Assembly: GCA_031412355.1 (NCBI GenBank)
Contig: JANOCR010000290.1
Location: 1-20,074, forward strand
Direction: 5' to 3'
Source: JAENVT01 sp031412355
GTDB taxonomy: Bacteria; Actinomycetota; Acidimicrobiia; Acidimicrobiales; Ilumatobacteraceae
Length of the DNA: 20,074 nucleotides
The notes under the pieces were generated by a model that searched no databases, had not been told where the DNA came from, and saw nothing but the letters and a program-made list of their open reading frames with translations. Below, piece after piece: positions 7,680-16,086 of this stretch (within the stretch, counting starts at the first letter, position 1; each line of letters starts with the position of its first letter). Position numbers and translations under genes: made by a program.

Positions 7680-8687
7680 CTAGCCGATCTCGTCGCAGCG
7701 CACCAGCCGGCCTTCGCGGTACGACTTCCACGCTGCGAGGCCGATCACCAGCGGAGCCCGGCCGTCGTTGGCCGACACGGGTGACGGGCCGCCGTCGGCG
7801 ACGTAGGCGACGAACGACTTCCATTCCTCGACGTAGCTCGGAATGTAACGGTCGAGGAAGAAGTACGGAATCGTCGAGCCGATCATCCCGGCGGCGGATC
7901 GGCGAACGCCCGTGTGGGTGGACGGATTCTCGGACACAGCCATCCCGGCCGACCCGAACGCCTCGACCCGCTGGTCGTAGCCGTACACCGCCTGACGGCT
8001 GTTGTCGATGGTGGTGATGCAGCCGTTCTCGTGGCGCAGCATCACGACCGCCGTGTCGACATCGCCCGCCTCGCCGATGGCCGGATCGACACGAACCGCG
8101 GCCTGCGCGTAGACGTCGACCACCTCACTGCCTGTCACGAACCGGGCCATGTCGAAGTCGTGGATCGTCATGTCGAGGAAGATGCCACCCGACACCTTGA
8201 TGTACCCGATCGGTGGCGGCGCAGGATCACGACTGGTGATGCGCAACAGGTGCAGGTCACCCAGCGATCCGTCGACCACTGCGGCGCGAACCGATGCGTG
8301 CGCAGGATCGAACCGACGGTTGAACCCAACCTGAATGGGCACGCCGCTGGCCTGCACCACGGCCAGCGCTTCGTCGACCTTGGCCAGGTCGAGCGAGATC
8401 GGCTTCTCGCAGAAGATTGCCTTGCCGGCCTGTGCTGTGGCGATGAGGAAAGGCACGTGGGTATCGGTGCTGCTGCAGATCGCGACGGCGTCGACGTCGG
8501 CAGATGCCAGCACGGCAGCGACGTCGGTCGTATGCGGCACGTCGAGCTCGGCACCGACGGCCGCTGCCGCATCGCCGTTGATGTCTTGCACCATCGCCAG
8601 CGAGGCACCTGGCACCTGTCGCGCCAGCAGTTCGGCATGCATCTTGCCAATTCGGCCGACGCCGAGCACTGCGGTTCTGAGTGTCAC
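7680..8687 (-). CDS. iolG: Inositol 2-dehydrogenase
   Basis: This 335-residue Gfo/Idh/MocA enzyme oxidises myo-inositol to scyllo-inosose with NAD, the first step of inositol breakdown. The Rossmann motif is GVGRIGKMH (9-17). The substrate domain carries EKP with catalytic Lys95, then DMTIHDFDMARF with Asp172 and His176, the Lys/Asp/His triad known from Bacillus IolG. GFNRRFDPAH (121-130) and a YIPSY stretch near the C-terminus are also typical. The GTG start makes a GTGA overlap with the upstream dehydrogenase and has AGGAGA 7 nt before it. It is the last gene of the minus-strand operon and abuts the convergent ABC gene by 4 nt. I am confident of IolG over other family members because of the inositol context and the motif fit. 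Confidence 0.93.
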   Translation of the reverse strand: MTLRTAVLGVGRIGKMHAELLARQVPGASLAMVQDINGDAAAAVGAELDVPHTTDVAAVLASADVDAVAICSSTDTHVPFLIATAQAGKAIFCEKPISLDLAKVDEALAVVQASGVPIQVGFNRRFDPAHASVRAAVVDGSLGDLHLLRITSRDPAPPPIGYIKVSGGIFLDMTIHDFDMARFVTGSEVVDVYAQAAVRVDPAIGEAGDVDTAVVMLRHENGCITTIDNSRQAVYGYDQRVEAFGSAGMAVSENPSTHTGVRRSAAGMIGSTIPYFFLDRYIPSYVEEWKSFVAYVADGGPSPVSANDGRAPLVIGLAAWKSYREGRLVRCDEIG

Positions 8688-9499
8688 TGTGGCGTCTCCT
8701 GAAGTGAGGGCTTCGGCGCGTCACCCGCGCCGAGCACGGACTGGTCGTAGTCGACGATGTTGCCGGTCAGCATCCCCGATTCGTCGGACAGGTAGAAGGC
8801 AACGACCTTGGCGACCTCCGGCGGCTTGATCAAACGTCCCATCGGCTGCCCGGCTTCGGCGCGCTCGAGCCACCCGTCGGTGGCACCGTGGAACTTGCGC
8901 TGGGTCGCGTCCTCCGACTCGGTGTCCATCCAGCCCGGACTGACCATGTTGACTCGCACGTTGTGGCGCATCAGCGAGAAGGCCAGATTGCGAGTCATCG
9001 TCTCGAGAGCACCCTTCGACACGCAGTAGCTGAGGATGAAGGGCTGGCCTCCGTGACCGCTGGTCGAGCCGATGTTGACACAAGAACCGGCGACGCCCTC
9101 GCGGCGCATCACCTCGGCGGCGGCCTGGACCAGGAACAGCGGGGCACGAGTGTTGACAGCGATCATCTGTTCAAAGCCCTCGGGAGTTGCCGACCAAACG
9201 TTGTCGCGCCACGTCGCCGCGGCAACGCTGACGACGCCGTGAACAACACCAAACCGCTCGTCGGCGGCGTCGATCACGGCACGCGGTGCGGCGAGGTCTT
9301 CCATGTCGGCCTCGACATACGACGTCGGTGTTCCGAGGTCCGTGAGCTCATTCGCTAACGAGGCTCCCCTATCGGCGCTGCGCCCAGCGATCACCAATCC
9401 TGCAGCACCGTCGGCGACGACGTTACGGGCGATGGCCTCGCCAAGACCTTGCGTGCCGCCACTGACGACGATGACCTTGCCCTCGAGTTTGCCCGTCAT
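8684..9499 (-). CDS. Short-chain dehydrogenase/reductase in inositol operon
   Basis: This classical SDR has 271 residues. The NAD(P) motif is GGTQGLG (14-20), the helix-alpha4 Asn is in AVNTRAP (116), and the catalytic residues are Ser145 in IGSTSG, Tyr158 and Lys162 in SYCVSKGA. The NNAG motif is replaced by a SVAA-like sequence near 91-94. The ATG at 9499 overlaps the iolD stop (ATGA) and has GAGGA 7 nt upstream. The longer opening to 9862 reads through iolD in the wrong frame. The position between iolD and iolG implies a role with inositol isomers or related polyols, such as oxidising another stereoisomer or an O-methylated inositol product. The exact substrate cannot be deduced. Confidence 0.9.
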   Translation of the reverse strand: MTGKLEGKVIVVSGGTQGLGEAIARNVVADGAAGLVIAGRSADRGASLANELTDLGTPTSYVEADMEDLAAPRAVIDAADERFGVVHGVVSVAAATWRDNVWSATPEGFEQMIAVNTRAPLFLVQAAAEVMRREGVAGSCVNIGSTSGHGGQPFILSYCVSKGALETMTRNLAFSLMRHNVRVNMVSPGWMDTESEDATQRKFHGATDGWLERAEAGQPMGRLIKPPEVAKVVAFYLSDESGMLTGNIVDYDQSVLGAGDAPKPSLQETPQ

Positions 9500-11346
9500 G
9501 TTCCGATCCTCTGTTGTCGCAATCCACTGTCCATGGCGGCCCTGGCTGCCTGCACCTGTGGCCGATCGCTGACCTCTGGCACGCCGACCTCCCAGAACGC
9601 GCCACCACCGGTCCAGGTATACGCATCCGTATGCAGGGCAATCACCGTCGTTCGATCGCTGTGCCGCGCCCGGCCGAGCGCGGTCTCCAGCTCGTGCACC
9701 GTGGCAGCTCGCTCGCTGTTGCAGCCCATCGCCGCGGCGTGCGCAGCGAAGTCGACGTACACGAGCTCGCGATGGCGAGTGTTCTCGATCTGATTGTTGA
9801 AGGGCTCGCCACCCTGGTTGATCTGCAGCCGGTTGATCACGGCGAAGCCGCCGTTGTCGCACACGATCACGATCAGCTTGTGGCCCGACAGCACCGAGCT
9901 GTACAGGTCGCTGTTCATCATCATGTACGAACCGTCACCGACGAACGTGATGACCTCGTCGTTCGGCCGCGCCATCTTGGCACCCCATGCGCCGGAGATC
10001 TCGTAGCCCATGCAGGAAAAGCCGTACTCGCAATCGAAATCGCCCACTTCTTTGGCGCGCCACCCGTTGATCAACTCGCCGGGGAGGCCACCGGCCGCGG
10101 CCAGTACATAATCGCCGGGCTGTTGGTTGCGATCGACGGCGCCGATCACCTGCGCATAGGTGGGGCGACCGCTTGCGCCCACCGCGGATGGGTCGGCGAT
10201 CTTGTCGATGTACGCGTGGTAGTCGCCGGTGGCCTTCTTGGCACGTAGCGCCCAATCTTCGTCGGCTCGCCAACCGGCAAGTCCGTCGTCCAGCTCGCGC
10301 AAGCCCTCGCGGGCATCGGCGACGACCGGCAGCGAGCGATGCTTCACCGCGTCGAAGAGTGCGGCATTGAGACCTATCAGCTGGGCATCGGCGGCAAACG
10401 CGGTCCAGGACCCAGTGGTGAAATCCTGCAACCGAGTCCCGATTGCAAGAATCACGTCGGCCGCGCCCGCGAGCTCGTTGGCGCTGATGCATCCGGTCAC
10501 GCCGACCGGGCCGGCATTCATGGGATGCGTCGCCGGTAGGCATGCCCGCCCGGCAACCGTCTCGACCACGGGCACGTTGTGCGCCTCCGCAAACGCGGCC
10601 AGGTCGGCAGCGGCTTGCGAGTAGCGCACTCCCCCACCCGCGATGATCAGCGGACGCGCCGCCCCCTTCAGCGTGGCGACCGCCCGCGCCAGCTGGCCGA
10701 GATCGGCGCGCTGTCGGGCGAGGTGATGGATCGTCTTTTCGAAGAACTCGTCGGGAAAGTCGAACGCCTCGGCCTGCACGTCTTGCGGCAACGCGAGGAC
10801 CGCCGGACCGCAGTCGGCCGGGTCGAGCATGACGGCAACGGCGTGCGGCAGTGAGTGGATGATCTGCTCGGGGCGCATGATGCGGTCCCAGTAGCGGCTG
10901 ACCGACTTGAAGGCGTCGTTGACCGTGATGGTCGGGTCGCCGAAGTGCTCGACCTGCTGCAACACGGGGTCGGGCAAGCGGCTGGCGAACGTATCGCCCG
11001 CCAGCAGCAGCACGGGCAAGCGGTTGGCGTGAGCCACACCGGCGGCCGTCACCATGTTGAGTGCACCGGGCCCGATCGACGACGTGGCCACCATGATCTG
11101 GCGACGGTTGGCGGCCTTGGCAAACCCCACGGCGGCGAGGGCCATGCCCTGTTCGTTCTGGCCGCGCCACGTCGGCATGGCGTCGCCGGCCTCCTGCAAC
11201 GCCAGCCCGAGGCTGGTGACGTTGCCGTGGCCGAAGATCGCGTAGACGCCCGGGAACAACGGGACCTCGACGTCGTCGATGACCGTGCGTTGGGCGATCA
11301 GGTAGCGCACGATCGCCGCTGCGGTCGTGAGTTGTGTGGTGCTCAT
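9496..11346 (-). CDS. iolD: 3D-(3,5/4)-trihydroxycyclohexane-1,2-dione hydrolase
   Basis: This thiamine-diphosphate-dependent enzyme opens the cyclohexanedione ring to give 5-deoxy-D-glucuronate. It has 616 residues, in the normal range for IolD. The N-terminal domain has the cofactor-activating Glu65 in RGQNEQGMA, followed by SSIGPGALNMVT (89-100) and the IolD-typical PVLLLAGDTFASRLPDPVLQ region (111-130). The C-terminal domain has the ThDP/Mg motif from GDGSYMMMNSD (470-480) to CDNGG (496-500). The ATG start sits one base beyond the stop of the preceding gene, with a GGAGG 6 nt upstream. It overlaps the downstream SDR by 4 nt. Acetolactate synthases share the fold, but the LPDPVLQQVEH segment and the operon mark IolD. 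Confidence 0.96.
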   Translation of the reverse strand: MSTTQLTTAAAIVRYLIAQRTVIDDVEVPLFPGVYAIFGHGNVTSLGLALQEAGDAMPTWRGQNEQGMALAAVGFAKAANRRQIMVATSSIGPGALNMVTAAGVAHANRLPVLLLAGDTFASRLPDPVLQQVEHFGDPTITVNDAFKSVSRYWDRIMRPEQIIHSLPHAVAVMLDPADCGPAVLALPQDVQAEAFDFPDEFFEKTIHHLARQRADLGQLARAVATLKGAARPLIIAGGGVRYSQAAADLAAFAEAHNVPVVETVAGRACLPATHPMNAGPVGVTGCISANELAGAADVILAIGTRLQDFTTGSWTAFAADAQLIGLNAALFDAVKHRSLPVVADAREGLRELDDGLAGWRADEDWALRAKKATGDYHAYIDKIADPSAVGASGRPTYAQVIGAVDRNQQPGDYVLAAAGGLPGELINGWRAKEVGDFDCEYGFSCMGYEISGAWGAKMARPNDEVITFVGDGSYMMMNSDLYSSVLSGHKLIVIVCDNGGFAVINRLQINQGGEPFNNQIENTRHRELVYVDFAAHAAAMGCNSERAATVHELETALGRARHSDRTTVIALHTDAYTWTGGGAFWEVGVPEVSDRPQVQAARAAMDSGLRQQRIGT

Positions 11347-11347
11347 C

Positions 11348-12520
11348 TCATTCCTCCCTCAGGGACACGACGTCCTCCCACCGACCGCTGTCCCAACTGC
11401 GCAACACTGCGTCCTGCACGGACACATAGGCCAGAGCCTCAGTGAAGCCCGGGATGTGTTGGCGGCCGGCGGCGACGGATTGCAGGAACTCGTGATCCTC
11501 GATACAGATCAAATCCTCGAAGCCGATGCTGTTGGCGCTTCCAGGAACGAAGTTGCCGTGCGGTGGAAATCGGTCACCGGCGAACACCGTCGTGAACCCG
11601 GTGTGCTTGTGTTCAGCCGCGATGTACACGCGCAACTCGTTCATCTTCTCAAAGTTCCAGGCGATGGAACCCTTGGTCCCATAGACCTCGAAGCTGTTCT
11701 GACTCTCTGGCCCCACCATCGATCGGCAGGCCTCGAACGTGCCACGGGCGCCACTGTTGAAGACACACATCATCCCGATGTAGTCCTCGTTGGTCACCTC
11801 GCCGGTGGGGTCGCCGGGCTTGCCTCGGTCGTAGTGCGTGCCACCGCTGGTCGGCAACGGTCGCTGCTTGATGAACGTCTCACCGGTGCTCATCACCTTG
11901 GAGATGCCCCCGACCAGGTAGTGCCCCAGATCGACGGAGTGGCTAAGGATGTCGGTGCTGACACCGTGGCCCGCCTGGTCGACGAGGAATCGCCACGAGA
12001 GCAGGCCCATCGGGTCGCTGCCATACATCGAGAAGAACCGCCCGTAGTAGTTGGTGATGTCGCCGATCTCGCCGTCGTCGATCAACTGCTTGGCGTATTG
12101 CACGAGAGGCGCCCAGCGATAGTTGTACCCGACACCGGTGACCACGCCGGCGCGGCGTGCTACCCGCTCGGCGACGACCGTTTGCCGAGGCGTGCCGCCG
12201 ACCGGCTTCTCGCAGAACACCTGCTTGCCGGCCGCCGCCGCTGCTTCGACCATCTCGACATGCAACATGTTGGGTGCGGTGATGAAGACGACGTCGACAT
12301 CGGAGGCATCGACGACTTCGCGCCAATCGGTGACGGCTCGTTGATAGCCGAAGGAGCGAACGGCGTCGTCGCGGCGCGCCTCGACCGTATCGCTGACCAC
12401 CACCAACTCGGGCTCGTAGTCGCGGTCAAGGAAATAGCTGGGGGCGCGGCGGCAACCGCGGCTGTGAGCCTGACCCATCCAACCGAAGCCGATCACACCG
12501 ATCCGTATCGTCGTGCTCAC
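11348..12520 (-). CDS. Second Gfo/Idh/MocA-family oxidoreductase
   Basis: This 390-residue NAD(P)-dependent dehydrogenase differs clearly from the IolG in the same operon. The Rossmann motif is GVIGFGWMGQAH (8-19), the catalytic EKP is at 104-106, GVGYNYRW spans 129-136, and STDILSHSVDLGHYL (188-202) provides the Asp190/His194 equivalents. The GTG start overlaps the iolB stop by 4 nt. The open frame extending to 13078 is an antisense-like shadow of iolB and is not used. Related proteins in inositol clusters act as scyllo-inositol dehydrogenases (IolX/IolW), chiro-inositol enzymes or inosose reductases, so it probably widens the range of inositol isomers the cell can use. The isomer is not readable from sequence alone. 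Confidence 0.9.
   Translation of the reverse strand: MSTTIRIGVIGFGWMGQAHSRGCRRAPSYFLDRDYEPELVVVSDTVEARRDDAVRSFGYQRAVTDWREVVDASDVDVVFITAPNMLHVEMVEAAAAAGKQVFCEKPVGGTPRQTVVAERVARRAGVVTGVGYNYRWAPLVQYAKQLIDDGEIGDITNYYGRFFSMYGSDPMGLLSWRFLVDQAGHGVSTDILSHSVDLGHYLVGGISKVMSTGETFIKQRPLPTSGGTHYDRGKPGDPTGEVTNEDYIGMMCVFNSGARGTFEACRSMVGPESQNSFEVYGTKGSIAWNFEKMNELRVYIAAEHKHTGFTTVFAGDRFPPHGNFVPGSANSIGFEDLICIEDHEFLQSVAAGRQHIPGFTEALAYVSVQDAVLRSWDSGRWEDVVSLREE
11353..11357 (-). promoter_or_regulatory. Strong ribosome binding site of iolD
   Basis: Read on the minus strand, GGAGG lies 6 nt before the iolD ATG, embedded in the last codons of the upstream oxidoreductase. It is among the best Shine-Dalgarno sequences in the operon and fixes the start at 11346. 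Confidence 0.7.
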
Positions 12521-13413
12521 GTTGCGCGTCCATCCTTCGTCGTCATCGGACACCGCGGATCGGTGGCCATATCGACCCATGTGTCGCGGACCCAGTGATG
12601 GGTCGGGTCGTCGCAGAACGCCATCGAGCGTTCGCCGGCCGGCCCGGCGAGAACATTGAGGTAGTACATCGGATAGCCGGGTGCGGCTATGCACGGGCCG
12701 TGATAGCCACGTGGTACGCAGAACACGTCGCCGTCGCGGATGACCACGTTGATATCGATCGAGCCGTCGGGCGTATAAGTGCGATGCATGCCGAACCCAT
12801 CGGCGGAGTACTCGCTGGTGCCTGCCACACCGATACGGAAGTAGTAGATCTCCTCGTTGTTGACGGGGCACTCCGGCGAGTCGTCGTGACGATGCGGCGG
12901 ATAGCTCGACCAGTTGCCATCCGGCGTGATCAGTTCGACGCACATCAACTTGTCGGCATGGGGCCACACCTCGGGACTGAGGAAGTTGTTGACCTGTCGC
13001 GTCGCCGGACCCGCACCCCGCAACTCGACGGCCACGCCGTCGGCCGGGCCGTATCGGGCAGTGAGCCGACGCTCGCATCGTGCGGTGGCGATCGCCACGT
13101 CGCCCCCGGCCGGCGCGGTCAGCACCACTGTGGAACCACGCGGCGCATAGACAAAGTCGGTGACCCGATCAAACACGGAAACGCGCCCGTCGAGACTGAA
13201 GTGCTGACCATCGATGACGACATCGACGTCGGTGGCAGACAACGGCAGGACAGCGCCCTCGCTCGGACCGAGATCGATAGAGCGCTCTACTCCGGGCGCC
13301 AACAAAACGACTTGGAGCCCCGAATGGGTCCAGCCGGCGTCGTCGGGTGTCAGCGAAACCGCGAGGTCGCCGACGGCCAGCGCGCCAGAGGGTCGATGCA
13401 GCGATGGGTTCAT
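12517..13413 (-). CDS. iolB: 5-deoxy-glucuronate isomerase
   Basis: This cupin-fold metal-dependent isomerase converts 5-deoxy-D-glucuronate to 5-dehydro-2-deoxy-D-gluconate (the fourth inositol step). It has 298 residues, near the usual 270-300. IolB landmarks are RQVNNFLSPE (139-148), the metal-binding SYPPHRHD (170-177), EEIYYFRI (187-194), GYHGPC (236-241) and MYYLNVLAGP (249-258). The N-terminal half (about 1-135) is a weaker cupin-like domain, as in known IolB. The ATG at 13413 forms an ATGA overlap with the preceding aldolase and has AAAGGA 6 nt upstream. The frame stays open back to 13740 but that part has no IolB similarity. Confidence 0.95.
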   Translation of the reverse strand: MNPSLHRPSGALAVGDLAVSLTPDDAGWTHSGLQVVLLAPGVERSIDLGPSEGAVLPLSATDVDVVIDGQHFSLDGRVSVFDRVTDFVYAPRGSTVVLTAPAGGDVAIATARCERRLTARYGPADGVAVELRGAGPATRQVNNFLSPEVWPHADKLMCVELITPDGNWSSYPPHRHDDSPECPVNNEEIYYFRIGVAGTSEYSADGFGMHRTYTPDGSIDINVVIRDGDVFCVPRGYHGPCIAAPGYPMYYLNVLAGPAGERSMAFCDDPTHHWVRDTWVDMATDPRCPMTTKDGRAT

Positions 13414-14315
13414 TGCCTGTCCTTTGCGGCCTGTTGCACCAAGTCTGCTGCGCGTGTGACAGCAGCCGCAACGTCGCCGGATGCGGGGTACAACAACGAC
13501 CGTCCGATCACCAGTCCACGAACAGTCGGTTCGTGCAGCGCGGCCTCCCACAGTGCGAAGGTGGCTTCCGGATCCGGCCCAGGGGCTCCTCCCAGCAGCA
13601 GCAGAGGTTGCGTGGTGACCTTGGCAACGGTGGCGATGTCGGCCGTCGCTTGGATCTTCAGCCACGTGTACGCACTGGAGCCGCCCAGCGCCGCGCTGAC
13701 GCCCACCGCTTTCACCAGGGCGAGCGGATCGGTGTCCCACACCGCCTCGCCCTTGTCGTTCGTCGTGTACGGAATCGGCTCGACCATTGCCATCATCTGC
13801 GCGTCGTTGAGCTCTTGCACCGCGTGGGCTGCGCTAGCCAGGGTGGGCACGGTGCCCGCATCGCGGTAGTCGATGCGCAGCAGCAACTTTCCGGCATCCA
13901 TGTTCGACGCCCGAAGGTGCGCGGTGTCGTAAGCGGTGAAACGATCGTCGATGGTCCACGTCGCGCCGGCGAGACCGCCGCGGTTCATCGTGCCGACAGC
14001 GACCTTGTCGTGCAGTGCACCGAGCAGCGCCAGGTCCTCGAGGATCTCGGCACTAGCCAGCACTCCGTCAACGCGCGGATGTTCGAGCGCGGTGAGCAGG
14101 CGGTCGAGCATCGATCGACGGTTGGCCATGGCCAATGGGTCGTCGTACAGGCCGACCATCGCCCGCGCCGTGTGATCGGCGGCGACGATGAACAACATAC
14201 CTTCCTGCGTCAGTGTGGAGCGGCGGCGCCGAAGGGCGAGAGCGTCGGCGATCTTGTGAGGCGCGCTGACACGGGTCTCGGTCAACGATGCGTAGGTTTG
14301 GTCATCCAGCAACAC
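13410..14315 (-). CDS. Cgl0159-family (beta/alpha)8 aldolase, probable IolJ substitute
   Basis: This 301-residue protein resembles the DeoC-like Cgl0159 family, named for a gene inside the Corynebacterium inositol cluster. Recognisable parts are FIVAADHTARAM (42-53), RVDGVLASAEIL (81-92), GTMNRGGLAGA (108-118), KLLLRIDYRD (143-152), YTWLKIQ with Lys220 as a Schiff-base candidate, and LLLLGGAPGPDP (238-249). Because it follows iolC and no IolJ is present, I infer that it cleaves 2-deoxy-5-keto-gluconate-6-phosphate to dihydroxyacetone phosphate and malonate semialdehyde. The GTG start overlaps iolC by 14 nt but has a good GGAGG at the right distance. The family call is firm; the reaction is an inference from context. 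Confidence 0.82.
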   Translation of the reverse strand: MLLDDQTYASLTETRVSAPHKIADALALRRRRSTLTQEGMLFIVAADHTARAMVGLYDDPLAMANRRSMLDRLLTALEHPRVDGVLASAEILEDLALLGALHDKVAVGTMNRGGLAGATWTIDDRFTAYDTAHLRASNMDAGKLLLRIDYRDAGTVPTLASAAHAVQELNDAQMMAMVEPIPYTTNDKGEAVWDTDPLALVKAVGVSAALGGSSAYTWLKIQATADIATVAKVTTQPLLLLGGAPGPDPEATFALWEAALHEPTVRGLVIGRSLLYPASGDVAAAVTRAADLVQQAAKDRQ

Positions 14316-15273
14316 GGCGGTCCTCCAATGCTTCGGTGACCTCGGTCAATGTCGGCATGGCATCGGAGCACAGCAGCCGGGACGCCACGATCGCGCCGGC
14401 GACATTGCAGTACTCGACGATGCGCACGGGCTCCCATCCAGACAACAGGCCGTGAACCAACATGCCGCCGAACGCGTCGCCGGCGCCGAGACCGCACACA
14501 ACTTCGACGAGATGCGGCGGCACGACGGTGCTGCCCTGCGATGTGGCCACCATCACGCCTTCGCCGCCCATCTTCACCACAGCCAGTTCGACCCCGCGCG
14601 CCAGCAGCCGTTTCGCCGCCTCGGGCGGGTCGGCCGAGCCGACGGCGACGTCGCACTCGGTGCGGTTTCCCACTGCCACCGTGACGTGATCGAGTACCGG
14701 ACTGAGGTCTTCCGTCGCCTCCACGCGACCGCCGGGCCAGAAGTTTGCGCGATAGTCGATATCGAACACGACGTGAGGCTTGCGGCCCCTGACCGACAGC
14801 AACTCCCAGCAGGTTTCGCGAGCTGGGGCCTTGCTGAACCATGCACCGGTCAACCACAGCACGGGTACGTCGGCGACCTCTTGTTGATCTATCTCGGAGA
14901 TGTGCAGCGTTTGATCCGGGCCCATCGGGTAGCGGTACATCAGCAGCTGCGGGTCCTCCGGCGGATCCATCGCCGCGAACGCCAGCGGTGTGGGCATCGA
15001 TGGATGCGTAGAGACGTAGCGGGTGTCGACGCCGAACAGATCGAGCTTGTGCCGCACATACTGGCCGAACGGGTCGTCGCCTACCTTGGTGAACACCGCC
15101 GCCCGGCGGCCGAGGCGCGCCGCGGCAATCGCCACATTCGTCGCCGACCCTCCGATCGACTTGGTGTACGTCTGCGGGTCGATGAAGCTGGCACCGGCCT
15201 CATTCGCATACAGATCAACGCAGATTCGGCCGACCGTGATGAGCTCAAGGGTGGTGCCGGAGGGTGGGGTCAT
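14302..15273 (-). CDS. iolC: 5-dehydro-2-deoxygluconokinase
   Basis: This PfkB-family kinase phosphorylates 5-dehydro-2-deoxy-D-gluconate at O-6 using ATP, the fifth inositol step. It has 323 residues, as usual. It shows the entry motif LITVGRICVDLY (11-22), GGSATNVAIAAARLG (41-55), the IolC-type stretch DIDYRANFW (171-179), GNRTECDVA (202-210), and the PfkB signature GLGAGDAFGGML (261-272) with catalytic Asp266. The ATG at 15273 is 6 nt after the end of the ATPase gene, with no clear Shine-Dalgarno, so translation may depend on readthrough by ribosomes from upstream. The downstream aldolase overlaps it by 14 nt. Other PfkB sugar kinases are possible in principle, but the DYRANFW segment and the neighbours point to IolC. 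Confidence 0.94.
   Translation of the reverse strand: MTPPSGTTLELITVGRICVDLYANEAGASFIDPQTYTKSIGGSATNVAIAAARLGRRAAVFTKVGDDPFGQYVRHKLDLFGVDTRYVSTHPSMPTPLAFAAMDPPEDPQLLMYRYPMGPDQTLHISEIDQQEVADVPVLWLTGAWFSKAPARETCWELLSVRGRKPHVVFDIDYRANFWPGGRVEATEDLSPVLDHVTVAVGNRTECDVAVGSADPPEAAKRLLARGVELAVVKMGGEGVMVATSQGSTVVPPHLVEVVCGLGAGDAFGGMLVHGLLSGWEPVRIVEYCNVAGAIVASRLLCSDAMPTLTEVTEALEDRRVAG
14322..14326 (-). promoter_or_regulatory. Ribosome binding site deciding the aldolase GTG start
   Basis: On the minus strand GGAGG stands 6 nt before the GTG at 14315. It lies within the end of iolC and supports the 14-nt overlapping start over internal ATG codons of the aldolase gene. Confidence 0.7.
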
Positions 15274-15279
15274 CGAGCG

Positions 15280-16086
15280 TCAGCGAATACCGATCTCGTG
15301 CTCGAGTTGCTCGAGCTCCGCGCCACCGGCCATCAGGCGAGTGAGCTCGGTGCGCGAGATCTCGTTCTTGGCGAAGTCGCCCAGGCTGTGCCCGCGGTTG
15401 AGTAGCAAGAACCGATCGCCCACGGGGATCGCGTGGTTCGGGTTGTGGGTGATGAAGATCACGCCGAGCCCGCGATCGGCGGCGGCGCGCGTGTACTTCA
15501 GCACCACGCCGGACTGCTTCACGCCGAGCGCTGATGTCGGCTCGTCGAGGATCAGGACGCGCGCTCCGAAGTACACGGCTCGGGCGATGGCCACCGATTG
15601 ACGCTCGCCACCCGACAGAGTGCCGACCGGCTGGTCGACGTCGCGCAGATCGATGCCCATCTTGGCCATCTCTTCCTTCGCCGTCTTCTTCATGAACGCG
15701 CTGCGCATGAGGATGCCGCCGCGCATCGGCTCGACACCGAGGAAGAAGTTGCGCCAGATCGACAGCAGCGGCGCGAGAGCCAGGTCCTGGAACACCGCGG
15801 CGATACCCGCATTGCGCGCGTCACGGGGGTTGTTGAAGTGCACCGGGCTGCCGTACATGGTGTACTCGCCCGAGCTTGGTTGGTGCACGCCCGACAGGAT
15901 CTTGATGAACGTCGACTTGCCCGCACCGTTGTCGCCGAGCACGCAAGTGACCTTGCCGGCCTCGACCCTGGTCGTGATGTTCTCCAACGCGGTGACGTTG
16001 CCGAAGTACTTGCAGATGTTGCGCAGCTCGAGTAGTGCGTGTTCTTTGTCGTCGACGCCGGCCTTGTTCTCCTCGGTGACGGTCAT
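15280..16086 (-). CDS. Sugar/inositol ABC transporter ATP-binding protein (single domain)
   Basis: This 268-residue cytoplasmic ATPase drives the neighbouring CUT2-type importer. Walker A is GDNGAGKST (51-59), the Q-loop is VFQDLAL (98-104), the signature is LSGGERQSVAIARA (157-170), Walker B is LILDEPTSALG (178-188), and the switch His is in FITHN. The GDNGAGKST form and GVHQPSSG are typical of the RbsA/XylG/FrcA group. Most of that group are about 500-residue double-domain proteins, whereas this one is a single domain as in FrcA, so it should work as a homodimer. AGGAGG lies 4 nt before the ATG, and the start overlaps the permease stop (ATGA). Its substrate is inferred to be myo-inositol or an isomer from the operon. 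Confidence 0.92.
   Translation of the reverse strand: MTVTEENKAGVDDKEHALLELRNICKYFGNVTALENITTRVEAGKVTCVLGDNGAGKSTFIKILSGVHQPSSGEYTMYGSPVHFNNPRDARNAGIAAVFQDLALAPLLSIWRNFFLGVEPMRGGILMRSAFMKKTAKEEMAKMGIDLRDVDQPVGTLSGGERQSVAIARAVYFGARVLILDEPTSALGVKQSGVVLKYTRAAADRGLGVIFITHNPNHAIPVGDRFLLLNRGHSLGDFAKNEISRTELTRLMAGGAELEQLEHEIGIR

Noticed and set aside
11327..12598. 423-residue plus-strand frame opposite the second Gfo/Idh gene
   Set aside because: It is rich in Asp/Val/His/Arg with no recognisable domain and mirrors the minus-strand oxidoreductase codon by codon.
12521..13078. N-terminal extension of the second Gfo/Idh protein
   Set aside because: It overlaps iolB in another frame, lacks similarity, and the GTG at 12520 gives the standard Rossmann start.
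14452..15405. 317-residue plus-strand frame opposite iolC
   Set aside because: It is a mirror of iolC without motifs; iolC carries full PfkB signatures.
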